Counted from the stretch's first letter, positions 1 through 11,829 are shown. The stretch is 64,000 nt of DNA from Gonapodya prolifera JEL478 (GCA_001574975.1 KQ965752.1:401887-465886), one strand, 5' to 3'. Numbers and translations are program-made. The notes: generated from the sequence alone by a model not told the origin.

Positions 1-770
1 TCACTACCCCGCTTAACAACGCAACGGATCCAGTGCAGCAAAGAGTGACCTAGGGCGGTTCGGGGCGTTCACTGCGTCCAGTTGGGGGAACGTTTTAAAG
101 GACAATGCTGCGACGGCGATCCAGAAGCTTAGACATCCTGCAAAAAGAAATAGCTTTCAAGGAAGGAATAGGAATACACCGGCGCTATGCAAATGCTCGT
201 CCGCGGGAACTTTGAGAGTTATGAGCAACATACCAAGGGCTGGGCCATGAACGCGACGCAAACCACGTAGAATGGATAAAAAAATAATGGTACACATTAT
301 TCGCCAAGGGTTGAACCAGGAGGACACCGACGACCGGGTGCTGGATTTGATAGAATCGCTGGAGTCGATCAGACGGCCTTCTTCCAGCTGGGCGGTATCA
401 ACGGTCTTGACGTGATGGGACATAGCTTCCTTTTGTCGATGGCTCAGTGTGATGGACCTGCAAGAAGCAGTTGCTGGGCAATTGTCGGTCTCATTCGAAC
501 GAGAGCTCGGGAATTCCTCACTCACTCAACCGAGGCCCATTCAGAGTTCACGACCGCAGGGCAAGCCCGGGCAGCACGTGGGGGATTGGCACACTCCGCT
601 CAGCGATGAGAAGGCATCGGAGCTCCGTGCTTTCGACGAGACGGCGACGATTTCAGGCCATTGTCGCGCTAGTCGGACAAGATTGTCGGGAATGAGGGCG
701 GGTTCGGCTTTCCATGCGGAAGAGATTTGTAGGACGCTAAACAAGTCACATTCATAACATATTAATGTCA
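1..770. other. No gene assigned
   Basis: I cannot support a gene in this stretch. The best open frame is on the minus strand at 157-525 (122 codons). It has one hydrophobic segment around residues 75-90 but no recognisable family and no clear splice partners. Other open frames here are short and overlap in several phases. The right end is the 3' flank of the dehydrogenase that stops at 771. Confidence 0.4.
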
Positions 771-2404
771 CTACAATCTCGCCATCTTCTGCTTGATCAC
801 ATTCTCCGACCACACCCACACCGTCTTCTGATGATCGAGGTCGCCCGCCTTTGCGTGCAGTTCACCTTTGCGAGCTACCCGGCCTTGATCCCAGTAATAT
901 TGACCGCGGATGTTCTTGGACTGGTGTGGTGGAACGGGTGTGGGTGTGGAGGGTCGAGAAACGATCGTATATTTAGTTTTCGCGAGGCGAAAGGTGCAGT
1001 CATGGGACTCGGACACTCACAGGGACGTCAGGAGACGTCGCGAGGTAAACCGAACTTATGGCGCCTTCTACGGGGTCGAGAAAGACCATCTTGGGTGCGT
1101 CCTGTGAGGCCAGAATGCGGAAGGGGGAGAAAGGCAAAGTTATTAGCTGCACCTTGGAAAATACATCCGCCGAAATTAAGCCATCACCATCTCACCTTAT
1201 TTGAGCTCCCAAAACTTTGTGGCGCCTGGTACCGCCCGAGTTCTGTTCGTACCACACCGGGATGCAACGAGCTGTCACAGGCAGAAAATCAGCGTGATTG
1301 ATCAAGACCCAAACGGATATTAGGGACGGACTTGCAGTAGATCTTCACGTTCTTGCCGTGCTTGGCCTCCAGCCTTCGTTGAAGCTCTTGCATCATCAGG
1401 ATGTTGGCGAGCTTCGTTTCCCCTGGCACCCCACGTATGATCAAACCCAACACGCAGCGTTAATATTCCACCTCGACTCGCACCGACCCCCCCTCACCTC
1501 CGACTCACCATACCGCCTCATAGGCTGGTACCACTTCTCGTCATTTAACTGATCCATGTGGATTCCATCCTTGGGCGCCCACAAGTTGGCACCCGACGAT
1601 ACCGAGACCACGCGGACGGGGTGCGCCCCGGAGAGCGCAGTTTGTTCGAGAGTGGGGAGGAGTCGCTCGGTGAGGAGGAAGTGGGCGAAGTGGTTCCTGG
1701 ATCGGCGGAGAGGGTTTGATTGGTTGAGGAGACAGCCGGGCATGATGTCTTACGTTGCCTGGAAGTAAGAAGACAGTGAATCCTCACAGCAGCAAGTACG
1801 CGTCAACGAGATACGAAAACTCACAAACTGCTGCTCGATCCCGTCCTTGGAAAGCTCGAATTTCGGTAGAGCCATGACCCCAGCGTTCAGGACCAACATG
1901 TGTAGGGGCAGGTTCATGGCGAGAAACGCCGACGCGGCTTTATTGACGGATGCAAGGTCGTTCAGATCGGCTTCGATGTAGTCCACCTTGGAGGACATGT
2001 AAATGAGCGCGAAGTTACATTCAACATATGTAGCAGAGCACACACCTTGGTGTTTCCAGTAGCTCGCACGACTTCATCGATGGCGGCTTTTGATTTCTCA
2101 GGGTTCCGACCCACGCACACAACGTGCGCTCCCTTTGCCCCACTGTCGATTATTCAAGCCGCTGTTCAGAAACGAACGGGGAACTGGACCGGAATCGCAA
2201 GATTCCAACCAAAGCGCACTCACAGCGCGCTAAGCGTGGCCTTTCCGATTCCGGTCGACGCGCCCGTGATGAGGGCGACCTGGCCCGTGAGGTCCTGGAA
2301 TCGGAGTCGGCAGGTTTGATCCGATCCTCAAGGCGGTTGAACGAATCGATACCCACGGGGACGTCCGTGTATTTGAAGGTGACTGGGCGAGATGATTTGG
2401 TCAT
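771..2404 (-). CDS. Short-chain dehydrogenase/reductase (WWOX/retinol-dehydrogenase-like), ten exons
   Basis: An NAD(P)-dependent oxidoreductase of the classical/extended SDR fold, closest in pattern to WW-domain oxidoreductase and retinol dehydrogenase families; the substrate is unknown. The splice model I read is 2404-2357, 2294-2224, 2142-2046, 1986-1825, 1758-1754, 1696-1509, 1422-1332, 1271-1196, 1101-1021 and 914-771. It gives an uninterrupted protein of about 320 aa. Visible motifs in order are the cofactor loop TGASTGIG near residue 27, the D-L-N-D acidic segment, the NAG motif in LVLNAGVMAL, the catalytic Ser in VVSVSSGAN, and the catalytic Tyr/Lys in RRYGETKLAN, followed by NSLHPGVVRTEL. 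The fifth exon is only 5 bases. The start is the first ATG that splices in frame to the Rossmann motif. The reading frame upstream is open into the neighbouring PPR relic. No sign of decay. The family call is firm, the subfamily is inference. Confidence 0.88.
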
Positions 2405-5400
2405 TGCGTGCGAGGTAAGGCGATGGGATATTGGGCGCAGGCTGTTGTCCGTTGAGTCCGGTTGCGGATCTCCCATCATTTCAGCCGCGAGCCAATTTCT
2501 CATTGCAGCGACAACATGTGGAGCAATGAACGAAGCGACGACACTAAAAACATTAAAGCCGGATCTGGGTATATCTCCGAGCCCAAAATGGCCCTCCTGA
2601 ATGGGGAAGTCGAGCTTTAAATTAAACTGGCGGTATTTCGCCAAATATCGCATGTACAATTCAATGTAAACGTCCCAGTATAAATCTAAGATACCTTCTT
2701 TGGAAAGCGCTTTTAAAAGGATTTGCTTGGATCCATCCCGATCAATACTTTTCACCACGGCTCTCAAAGTGTCTTGATGACCCTCCCTTCCAGCCCAACG
2801 AAAGAACTTCATCATGCGTTTTTGTTCAACTTTATCACGTCTGATCAAAGGGAACAAATATGTTCCCAGTGTTTTTTCTGATGGTGAGACGTTGAATGAT
2901 GACCATTCTGTTTGCAAGGTAGATTAGCGCCGACGCAAATTGTCCCAAACAAATCAGCCCTTCTATCCGAGAGTTCCACACATTTTCCCAAGAAAGCAAC
3001 TCCGGCGACTGTGGCCTACACAACAGGCTCAGTTCGAGCATCCATTCCAATGCTCGTCATGGCAGATAGCAGCCTTCCATTTGTCGCACATTCCCAGACT
3101 TTGCGAGATTGCCCAGAAGAATGACATAAGAGCCCATGTGTGGTTTCATGCCATCCATGAGTATGGCATTGAAAGTACTTTCAGCTCCTTTCATGTCACC
3201 CCGCAAAGTTTGAATTCGCATCACGTGTGTAGGCGGGCTGCGGAATATCCATACCTTTGCTACGCAACACTTTGAATAGTCCAATGGCATCTACATGATC
3301 ATCGAAAGACGAAGAGTGAGCTGCACATTGGAAAACCACCCTCCAAGGGATAGGTTTTGACTGGAATCCCATTGTTTCTGCAACTTCCAACGCTCGAGAG
3401 ACCTCCCCAGTTCGCGCAAACACCTGCACAACGTAACTATCGTTCGCAGAAAAAGCGCAACTACAACTGTTGAGTCTTCGCGAAGCTTTCAGTGATTTCA
3501 ATCATTCTTCTGATGTTTTCCGGTGAACCATCGCGTCACAGAGCTTCCACCACTTTGAGCTTTTCAGATACACCAAGGTCTTTGAGACCACGCACTCTGA
3601 GGTTACGTTCTTCATCTTCCAGGAGTTTTAGAGCCCTCTCTAAAGCATCAGGCATCGCGTGGAGAGGCGCAATAGCGTTCGTGGTTGGGCTCTACTCAGA
3701 CAATGTCTTCTTGTCTGCCTTGCTTTGCGAGGCCATCTAGGACGTAAACGACAGATAACCAATCTGGGACGCGCCCAGTAATTTGTCCCTGGACTCCCAA
3801 AGGACTGCCTCGACTTGCTCAACCTCGCCTAAAGCTGCGAGAAGATAAGTGCGCAATGAAATCATTTGCGTTCTGGGGGAGCGAGTAACTGTAGCAAGAG
3901 ACGGATCGATATAGCGGGCCAAACGTTGATGGTGAACCCAAGATGGGTAATACTCGAACCACTCATAAAATTCCCACCATTCATCCATTTCCTGAACCAA
4001 GTCAGGTTCGGTGGACGTATTTCAATCTCCACTCCTACCGTAAAGTTAAGCAGGGGGAGATCCACCTTTGAGCACTCGCATCCCACCAACTGCAGCCGCC
4101 CGTCCACGGTGTTCAAGTGCCTTAGCACCGCCGCAAATTGAAGAAAGCTGCTTTTTCCAAGTACACGGTTGATGTATCTTCTTTGAAGTCACGCTCCCTC
4201 CGCACACGAAGCTGTTTGAGGAAACCTGTCGACCAAAGACTCCCGAAATGGAACTGCTTAGAGCAAAAAATATTCCGGGATATCCCTGTGCAGCAGTGCT
4301 AATGAAGGTAGCGTCATGATCCTTCGGAGAAAATCGCGGCTGTGCGATTGAAGTGCTGGGAGGCAGGAAACGAGCCCTATCAGCGAACAAAGTCGAAAGC
4401 CACTCCCCAACCATGCCTTCACTTGGGTTCAGTTTTGCCCACAAACATCGTTGAAAACGATTTGTTGCCCACTGTCTGTGTTGAGAGAGCCTCGTTTACG
4501 CAAGGTCAGAAGCGTGACGCCCCGCTCCTTGGCTTAAGCACTCCGCCACGATAATGCCTTCCGCCTGACGGGCGATGGCTCCCAGCAAGGCAGCGTAAGG
4601 TCCTTCGGTGAGGTTAACGCGAGAGCTGGGAACAGTTTTGGCCTCGTCTAACCGGTCGCTGGCGACGTGGATTTGGCCGGCGCCGCCGAGATGAGATATA
4701 ATAGAGGTGTACGAGTATGCATCTGGAGGCACCCCGAAACGAGGAAATACGAAAGGCGCGAACATGGAAGACGCTATGTAATCCATAGGTGTGGATTGAT
4801 CTCGGTTGTTCGTGGATGATTTCATTGGTATCATGTCATCAAGACTCGCGTCGGCTGCAGCACCTGCCGCTACCGATGGCACAGTGCAACCGGCCAAGTC
4901 CATCAGAGCCGTAATGGTGATAACGTTGGGTTGTATCCTGAAGCGTGAGAACTCCTTGTCCACAACGTGTGCAGCGAATGCGTAAGTTTCTTTGGCTATT
5001 TCGGCGCAGTCCCCGATACGTATGGACTTTGCTAAGCAATCAATGAGAATGCTCAAGATGCGGAGCGTGGGGGGGGGGGGGGGGGTTATGCTCCTCCATC
5101 TTCAACAAAAATGACTGAATTGAAGGGACAAATGATGTGTTGACTGTGCTTGCGTCTGCCGAGGCATGGTGGCGAAGCGCAACTGCCAGTGACATGAATT
5201 CGGCTTCGGTAAGGGCAGGCGTCTAAGAAATCTGCCTCTCCTTGGCGTCTTCCACCTCACGTCGGCGATTGTTCCCATTTTTTGACAGCAACCCGTCTTT
5301 AGCATTCCGCAGGGGTTCCAAAAATTTGAACCATGTCATCCAATACTTGCTGAACCTTCTCAACACCCCGTTTTATGTCATCGACTGAGTCTTCTGGAAT

Positions 5401-5538
5401 CCTTGTGGCGAAAGTATTTGCAGTTTGAGAGAAGTCGTCCCGGGACAGTGTGGACGCCGCGGCGGAAAGGTGGTCATTGAGAGGGAAAGGTAGGCTGCGA
5501 GAAACGTTTGAATGGGATGAAGTCCGAGTGAAAGTCAC
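2405..5538 (-). pseudogene. Pentatricopeptide-repeat (PPR) protein relic
   Basis: A long minus-strand locus encoding helical-repeat segments typical of organelle RNA-binding PPR proteins. Examples are MKGAESTFNAILMDGMKP (around 3150-3190), VSRALEVAETMGF (around 3390) and PNVITITALMDLAG (around 4900). The pieces lie in different frames that introns alone do not reconcile. A C17 tract at 5069-5085 leaves the coding frame one base out. The join between IPQPAYT and HVMRIQTLRGD near 3224-3230 needs one missing base. An in-frame stop follows QMEGCYLP near 3060. The N-terminal part (5299-5538) and the C-terminal part (2410-2917) are long open stretches, so the gene was recently intact. The C-terminal frame runs without a stop into exon 1 of the dehydrogenase. 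An alternative is a functional gene with assembly errors, but several independent lesions make that less likely. Confidence 0.6.
5069..5085. repeat. Mononucleotide run, 17 G (C17 on the coding strand)
   Basis: Seventeen consecutive G on the plus strand inside the minus-strand PPR locus, where it would encode a proline run. A length of 16 or 19 would keep the downstream PPR frame; 17 does not. Confidence 0.9.
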
Positions 5539-6720
5539 TATCTCGTCGGCGGCATCCCCTATCTCCTCTTTATCTTTTCGCGACTCACATTTCCAAGCTC
5601 CTCATAGACAATTTCGTGACCTCAGCACATCGGCCATCCTCTCGGCCAGCACTCTCACAGGTTGGGAGAGTTTTCTATGTTGCGCCTGCGATCTTCCACA
5701 GTCTAATTCGTTCCGAATACGTGAAAGGTGTACGTGATGACGAGTTAATCCGAGCTATTGGGTTGAAGATGGAGGGTGGTTCTCCGCACCTGAATTCGTG
5801 CAGTTGGAAGCCGATCGATTCGGGGATGTGGAGACATGGGAGATGGCGCAAAAGCATTCCGACGTGCTCTTGAGACGGTAGTCGAATCAGATATTACTTA
5901 GCGAGAACAGCTCGCTCGCGCTCCGGGTGGGTGATCAAGTAACAAGGATGTCCGTCCCAAACTCATCCGGGCAGCTTCCGCGAGCTTACGGGAGACTGCT
6001 ATCTGATGGAATTGGAGTCTTTTTCTCCAATTGGAACAAAGACAAGTTGGTCGAAGTGTTCTTTTTGGACCAAAGCAATCCTCGGCCCAAATCCTGCTTG
6101 ATTGCCTCTTCTCCAACGTTTGTTCCACAGGAGCCATTCGACTCACAAGCGCATCCTACATGAGACAGCCCATTGACTTCCGCGGTGACAGCGCTCCGAC
6201 AGCTTGGAACAGCAGTCTCGACCACATGTGTCGACGAAGAGATTCCAGAGAGCCAGAGTCTGGAACAGTTGATCTCGTAGGAACTGTCACTGGTACGAAT
6301 TATCCGTGCATCTTGCACTCATGGCTGCATTCAAAGTCCTGCTACGTTTGTTCTACCTTTTCCACGAGTTCCGCGTCTCAATGAGAGCCACCAAAATCAT
6401 TTCCAATTCGACTTCTTGGAAAGAATTTTCCCTTCCAAAGCACTTTGCCTACTCTGGCGGAGGGGCCGCTCAGTTTGGCGACTCCTTTGACCCTTTTAGC
6501 TGCACATTCACTGGTGAACCCACGTCCCGCAACCATTGCATTGCCGTTCGGAGACTGCGACGGTGCACGACGCTCCCATTGCGAGATCAAAAGCGTCTGC
6601 CTCCCAACGCTCATCTGTAATTTCGCTGTCGACGAGGCTTATCATCTTGCGTACAAAGTCGCAGAATTGTATGGACTCGACAATGCACATTTGGAGAGGC
6701 ATTGGTACTGGGATCACTAG
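5539..6720. other. Unassigned region with possible gene fragments
   Basis: No gene is supported. On the plus strand a stretch ending near 5880 reads like a plausible C-terminus (EDGGWFSAPEF...WEMAQKHSD) in a frame different from its upstream sequence. Another plausible C-terminal stretch ends at 6720 (VDEAYHLAYKVAELYG). Open frames on both strands overlap without a family match. This could be one or two decayed genes, but I cannot name them. Confidence 0.3.
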
Positions 6721-7990
6721 ATGATGGAGGAATGATATGGGTAGGCCTGAACAGGGGATACGGAGGTGGCATAGAGGGAGCAAAAGGGGTGTCCGGGTGT
6801 TACAGAATGATGTACTATATGTGAACGGAACGCAAGCGACTTTTGTTTTGATCGAGACATGCAAAAAAAAACCATGACCGCAACTCTCTCGGTGCGAGTG
6901 CTAGCAGTGGCAACTCGCTTTGGAGATGTTCTTGAAGATACCAATCCGCACATCGTCCAAACGAGGTGTTACGGGCTGTGGACGCTCGGGTACGTCCAAC
7001 AGTGGAAATGATGCTACCTCCAAAGCGCAGTTTTTGAAATTCGGTGCAGGAGGGAAGTGGTGAGCATGACTGTGATTAATTTAAAATGGTCCACTCCTGG
7101 AATCGAACTAACCGCACCCAACGATTTATCCTACCTGTGCGGACCATAATTTACTTCCGGAGATTCCAAGGACCAAGAAACCTCGCCCGCCCAGACCCAT
7201 CCCAGTTTAGCACTGGCTCCCTCAAAGGCCTATATGTACGTATACGCCCTATGTGCGACCGTCCTCCTGTGCCAGACCGTGGGGTATACCGGCCTCCCCT
7301 GCACTTGAACACAGGCTGCCGTTCTCGCAGACGTGAATGGCATGGCGCCTCCAACTAGCAGTACTGCAAAGTTGGCTATGTTGATGCCTGGATGCGGGCG
7401 AGGTTTCGAGAAGACAAGCCTGGCAAAGAAACACCTCGACTGGCCAAGAGAGAGGGGCGAGGGGACGGGGGAGTAACTTGTGGGGGACAATTGAAAGGTG
7501 CAAGACGCGAACAGACTTTGGCCGATAACAGGCTAATATGCCATGCTCGCTTCACTTTTCAGGTGGAGGGCCTCCACTGGCATCTCCTGGGTAACGATAT
7601 GTCTTTCTTGGCATATCGGCGAACATCCACCTTTCCTTTTGTGTCTGACGGACGATGGTATCGGAGCCGTGGGTGTCTGTTATGCAGCGCGGGAAGGGGA
7701 AGAAAATACTTGTGCTCAGTATCTTTATTTTGAGATTTGACTAGAGAATATAGAATATATTTGGGTAACCTCAGACATCAGCGACGGAGCAGAAGAGTGC
7801 GAGATTGACCTTTTGGGAGCATTGGTCCACATCTTCGCTTCGCAACACCAGGAACGTTTCTTTTTGTCAGCCTCAATTAGAGAATATTTCTGAAATTGCC
7901 CTTCTCATCTGTCCCCCTTCCCAAAATCGTGAAATATTTGTCATAACAAAACGTCATTTCCATCAAATGACCGAACCTCAAGTTCGTTTC
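6721..7990. other. Intergenic region, nothing recognised
   Basis: No supported gene. Open frames are short and overlap on both strands. A small perfect 6-bp-stem hairpin (CCGCAC...GTGCGG, about 7112-7142) is present. The sequence around 7088-7105 resembles a tRNA B box by chance but no cloverleaf forms. Confidence 0.4.
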
Positions 7991-8001
7991 TCCAACCCAA
8001 C

Positions 8002-9000
8002 ATGAAGCTCCCTATTTCCCGGAGCCCTGCAGAGAAGAAAGGGCAGAAGAGGACCGTGGAGACGCTAAGGGCGATGATGGAAGATCGAGAGGATGACTAC
8101 CGGAGAATGATTGGTGAAGGTCGAAGAATGTTGCCTTCTCTCGATGCAGCTGCAATCACCGACGACAATCAAAACCTTTGCAAAGACGCATCCCATAAAG
8201 CTGCGAAATTTCTTGAGACTCTGCGTTATTGCGTTATGCCCTGTTTGAATTGGCCTCACCAGTCCACAAGGCGAATGTTCGAAAAGCCCTTTAACTACTC
8301 TTGGCGAGCTCGATGGGGAGGGAGTTCGCCATGCGGCGTATCCTCGTGGAACCTTCCCTCAATTTCCTCCCTGGATTCATTCTCGCAATGGCGAACTCGC
8401 TCACCATGACTCTCGTTGCCATCCTAAGGAGTACACCACTTCACGAGTCCTCAGACGTCAAGCATTTCATCCACGATCTCAGCATTTTAGCACGTCTAAT
8501 ATGTCCTGAAATGTCGCAGGAAGCCGAGGGCTATTACGCGAAAGTTGTGTGGAGCAACCAAAAGTTCTGATCTACACTGATTACAGCCTCTCAGAGTGTT
8601 GCGAAAGGGAGTTTACACGCAAGCACTTTTTCACGTGTACGCCTTCAGTGAGGCTGCTCTGAAGATGCGGTACGGTTTAAGTCTCCCACTCGCAGACCAG
8701 TGTGGGAGCAATGACGAAACAAAGGAAGAAAGCGTAGGCGAAATTTGTTCCCTCTGGAAGAGCACTTGGCGAATCGGAGAGTTTGAGTCTGTGTTTGCCG
8801 CAGTCGGCTGCACCAACCTCGTCCCCAAGAGGAGATGTGCTCTGTGCAATATGGCCATGTACTGCGATGTCACGTGCCAGAAGGCTCATTGGGCCTTGCA
8901 CAAGTTGGTGTGCAGAAAGAACATTTGGAATGTGGAGGGAGTGGCGGGGAACGACGAAACCGGCGGAGATGGGGTCTTGATAGAGTTGCTAACCGACTGA
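8002..9000 (+). pseudogene. MYND-type zinc-finger protein relic
   Basis: The 3' part encodes a MYND-like finger: CALCNMAMYCDVTCQKAHW followed by a His/Cys pair (HKLVC) at about 8837-8915. MYND domains bind proline-rich protein partners. The first CxxC pair of a typical MYND finger is incomplete: only one Cys (VGC) sits where two are expected. The upstream part is spread over two or three frames. A segment with ALFELASPVHKANVRKAL is cut by TAA at 8292-8294. A following segment (FILAMANSLTMTL...HDLSILARLICPEM) sits in the same phase and ends before the finger exon, so at least one more break or a short intron is needed. I read this as a decayed gene. A functional gene using unusual splicing is possible, but the in-frame TAA argues against it. 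Confidence 0.5.
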
Positions 9001-9250
9001 ATGCACATGACATTTGACACGAGCTTTCGTGATATGTGTTCAGATCTATTGACGGCTCCTTGGTGTAGGATGTGCACATTTGTCGAACTATTGTGCTCCT
9101 CGTTCGAGTATGTAGGTACAATGAACTTCCTGACATCACGAATAAATTAACATTATTACTTCCCGAAAAGAGTCAGTGCTATCATTCGAAAGTCTTGGCT
9201 TCCGAGCTCCAGATCACTTAAACCTTTTCCTCCTGTCGAGCCCGCAGGCT

Positions 9251-10391
9251 CTATACGGACAACTCCTCGCTCACGAATTCCCCCTTGGGATACATCTCCC
9301 ATTCACCGACCCCGCCCTTCTTCACCCAGAACCTATCGCCGTCGAGCGAATGGTACGCCGCGTCGTACACCATGGCAACCATTTCATGCTGCGAGGGTGA
9401 CGTAGACCGGGGCTCGTATATCTGCCATGCTGTAAGGAGAAAGACAGTAATTCTCGTCGCGGCGAGACAGGATGAGTAGAGCACAAACTCACCCAGCTCG
9501 TACTCGGTGTCTGCAAAACTCAATTGACATCCAAAATCCCCACGCTCCGCGTCAGTGAACAGCCATTCCGTTGTGTGCATCTCGCGGTTGTAGCCAGTAT
9601 TGTTAACATGTGCGCTGATTGGTGCCGAAAGTTGAACCCACGTCATTACATAATCACTGTAGCAACACCCCTCAACAACGAAAACTCACAAAATCCCACA
9701 CTCAACCGTATCCAACTTCAAATCGCCTCCATCCACGACGTACAAGTTCCCACCAGACTGCTCCATCGCAAGGTCGAAAATCCTTCGAAGCTCGGCCTCG
9801 TCCTTAATGTCCGCGAACTTGGCACAGAACCTTGTTGCGAACAAGGGATCGTCCAATGCGCTAGCGTGACAGGACCAGTCGTAGCGGTTGATGTAGAGGA
9901 CGGACTGTGTTGGACATGCAAGGGCAATTGTCAACTTGGACAATACTGGCACAAGCCATATGCCGAACAATTTGACCTTATTTCGTACGCCGGTAATTCA
10001 CGTTATCAGTATGTGCATTTGCATGCGAAATCCCACCACGACCCGATCCCACTCTACTCGCCCTCACCACCGCCTCACCCGGATCCACATCCTCGTGATG
10101 CACAACCCACCCGACGAACACTCCGTCATCCTCCATACTTTCCCCGACAAGGTCAGAGTCAAGTGTGTTTGCATGGAAGGGCGTCACAAGCCATGCGCCA
10201 CGCCGCGCGGGAGAGCGGTAGTGGAACTGATGTTGCAGAATGGTTCCACCGGTGAGGCGCTTGGGGAGAGTGGTAGGTCCGTCCAGGGCACTGGCAGGCG
10301 AAGCGGCTCTAGTAGTTTGCTCGGCGTCGGTAGATGAGGATGACATTACCCCTGCGTACGCGATCAGCGGAAGTTGGCCCCACAGCGCCAC
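9251..10391 (-). CDS. Hypothetical protein, multi-exon
   Basis: I do not recognise this protein. Four or more exons are visible on the minus strand. An N-terminal exon from 10391 has a short hydrophobic start (MALWGQLPLIAYAG) and may be a signal peptide. A central exon around 9930-9690 reads SVLYINRYDWSC...MEQSGGNLYVVDGGDLKLD. A third exon around 9600-9495 reads NREMHTTEWLFTDAERGDFG. A last exon ends at 9251. Introns with GT...AG ends near 9680, 9490 and 9430 keep the frame open, and there are no internal stops, so the gene appears intact. Several conserved-looking Trp and Cys residues suggest a folded, possibly secreted domain. The exact first exon boundary (near 10065-10080) is uncertain. 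Nothing in the neighbourhood hints at a function. Confidence 0.55.
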
Positions 10392-10554
10392 GGTGCCAGA
10401 CGTGATGGTGAAGGAGAATGGACCACGAGGAACACGTACAGTGACAGTCGGCTCAGTGCGCTTGGGTCTATCTTCTGAGGCGCTTGTTTGCTCTCTAATG
10501 CAGGAATCTTTCGTTGAGTGGACGGTCTGTGCGATGACGCATCAATCAGAAATC

Positions 10555-11829
10555 TCACCCTGCCTTCGATTCAGAGGCTGGCACAGCGGTTTCGCCAGCT
10601 CCATGCGCTTCTACAGTCTCAGACTCTGAGTCATTAAACCTCGTGCTTTCCGAGTAATCGCTCCTCGTGCTCTTATGATCGGAAAGATCCTGTCTTTTCG
10701 CAGCCTTCCCCTTTTCCAACCACGCATCCCTCCTCCACCACGGGCTCCTGGCAGCGTCATCCAAAAGACTCCAAACCGTTTTAAATGTTTTTCTCTTGGC
10801 AGATTCGGTGAGGTTTGGGTATTGTTGGGAGAGAGCGTGTTGGACAAGTGGGGAGGAAAGAAAGGAGGACGACACGGGAGGGTGCGCTCCATTTGACGTG
10901 GAAGTAGGTGGTGCACTGCTGCGACCAGATTGCCGTGCTATTTCAGTCTGGATCTCCTCATCTGTTATTTGGTCCAGCTCGATGGTCTTCCGGCGCCGGT
11001 AATCGTCCAACTTCACATGGGCCACCTCGTCAGTAGGCGAGTACCTCGTGGAGCTCATTGCCTCGACCATTTCCGTGTTGGTCTCCCAGAGCGAGGTGAA
11101 ACCAGGGGGTGGCGTATTTAGAAGCCGCTGCAAATGCGGGAGAAAATGGGTATCGACGGTGGAAGGGACACGGCTCCTCTCGGAAAGCCGGCACCGCATG
11201 TCAGAAAGCCACGTGCTGAGAGGTACAGTGATGAGGGTCGGTGAAGATGCTTGCTCGCATCCGGAAGGGAGGCAGACCGCCCAATGATCCCGCATTCGTT
11301 TCAAAGAGTTGACGCAACCGCAAAGACGATTGGTATGTATTTTGAGCAGTTTGGTGTCGGATTCTGACATCTCTGCGAGGGACTTCAAGTACTTTATCGC
11401 CTGGAAGTTGGCCCAATATTGCCCTTCTACTGCGATCACCTGCTGCTCGATCTCGGCCACCCGCTGCTGCTTCACGACGATTCGAAGCTCCAGTGACTCG
11501 CTCGGAAGAATTAGTGGCCTCTGCTCTCTCGCAAACTTATTATAGAACGCTGGCCACCCATCAACCGCGGCCTTCACCGTCGAATCGATGTCGAGGTCCG
11601 GCGACCGCTTCCAGTCATTGCCGGCATAGCGGAACGCGTGGAAGTGAGAGAGAATAAGAGGATGACGTTCCCGGATGGTGTCGAGAAGCTGTGCAAAAGT
11701 CGATGTTTCGGCGACGTCTCCAGCAAACACATCCCAGATTCCGCTGGACGGCGGCGGAAGAGACAGGCGAAGCGGCGACCTTTCAGCGATCGTTACTCCT
11801 GTCACGGTAACGCGAACTCGCTGTGTCAT
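10555..11829 (-). CDS. Hypothetical protein, 424 aa, single exon
   Basis: An intronless open frame of 424 codons that I cannot place in a family. The N-terminal 240 residues are ordered-looking, with a possible coiled-coil or helical stretch around residues 110-165 (RIVVKQQRVAEIEQQV...YLKSLAEMSES). The C-terminal third is low in order and charged, with Ser/Thr-rich segments and an acidic tail. A short helical patch around residues 330-375 (LVQHALSQQYPNLTESAK...PWWRRDAWLEKGK) could be a protein-binding element. No signal peptide or membrane segment is visible. The long uninterrupted frame, ordinary composition and a plausible start support a real gene. Divergent from the gene starting at 12112, with roughly 280 bases between the two start codons. 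Confidence 0.65.
   Translation of the reverse strand: MTQRVRVTVTGVTIAERSPLRLSLPPPSSGIWDVFAGDVAETSTFAQLLDTIRERHPLILSHFHAFRYAGNDWKRSPDLDIDSTVKAAVDGWPAFYNKFAREQRPLILPSESLELRIVVKQQRVAEIEQQVIAVEGQYWANFQAIKYLKSLAEMSESDTKLLKIHTNRLCGCVNSLKRMRDHWAVCLPSGCEQASSPTLITVPLSTWLSDMRCRLSERSRVPSTVDTHFLPHLQRLLNTPPPGFTSLWETNTEMVEAMSSTRYSPTDEVAHVKLDDYRRRKTIELDQITDEEIQTEIARQSGRSSAPPTSTSNGAHPPVSSSFLSSPLVQHALSQQYPNLTESAKRKTFKTVWSLLDDAARSPWWRRDAWLEKGKAAKRQDLSDHKSTRSDYSESTRFNDSESETVEAHGAGETAVPASESKAG

Noticed and set aside
2215-2404. Apparent frameshift at the N-terminus of the dehydrogenase
   Set aside because: A 62-base intron (GTGGGT...TTCCAG) joins exon 1 to DLTGQVALITGAS exactly in frame.
7085-7145. tRNA-like B box on the minus strand (GTTCGATTCC) with a small hairpin nearby
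   Set aside because: No A box at the right spacing and no pairing acceptor or T stem could be built.
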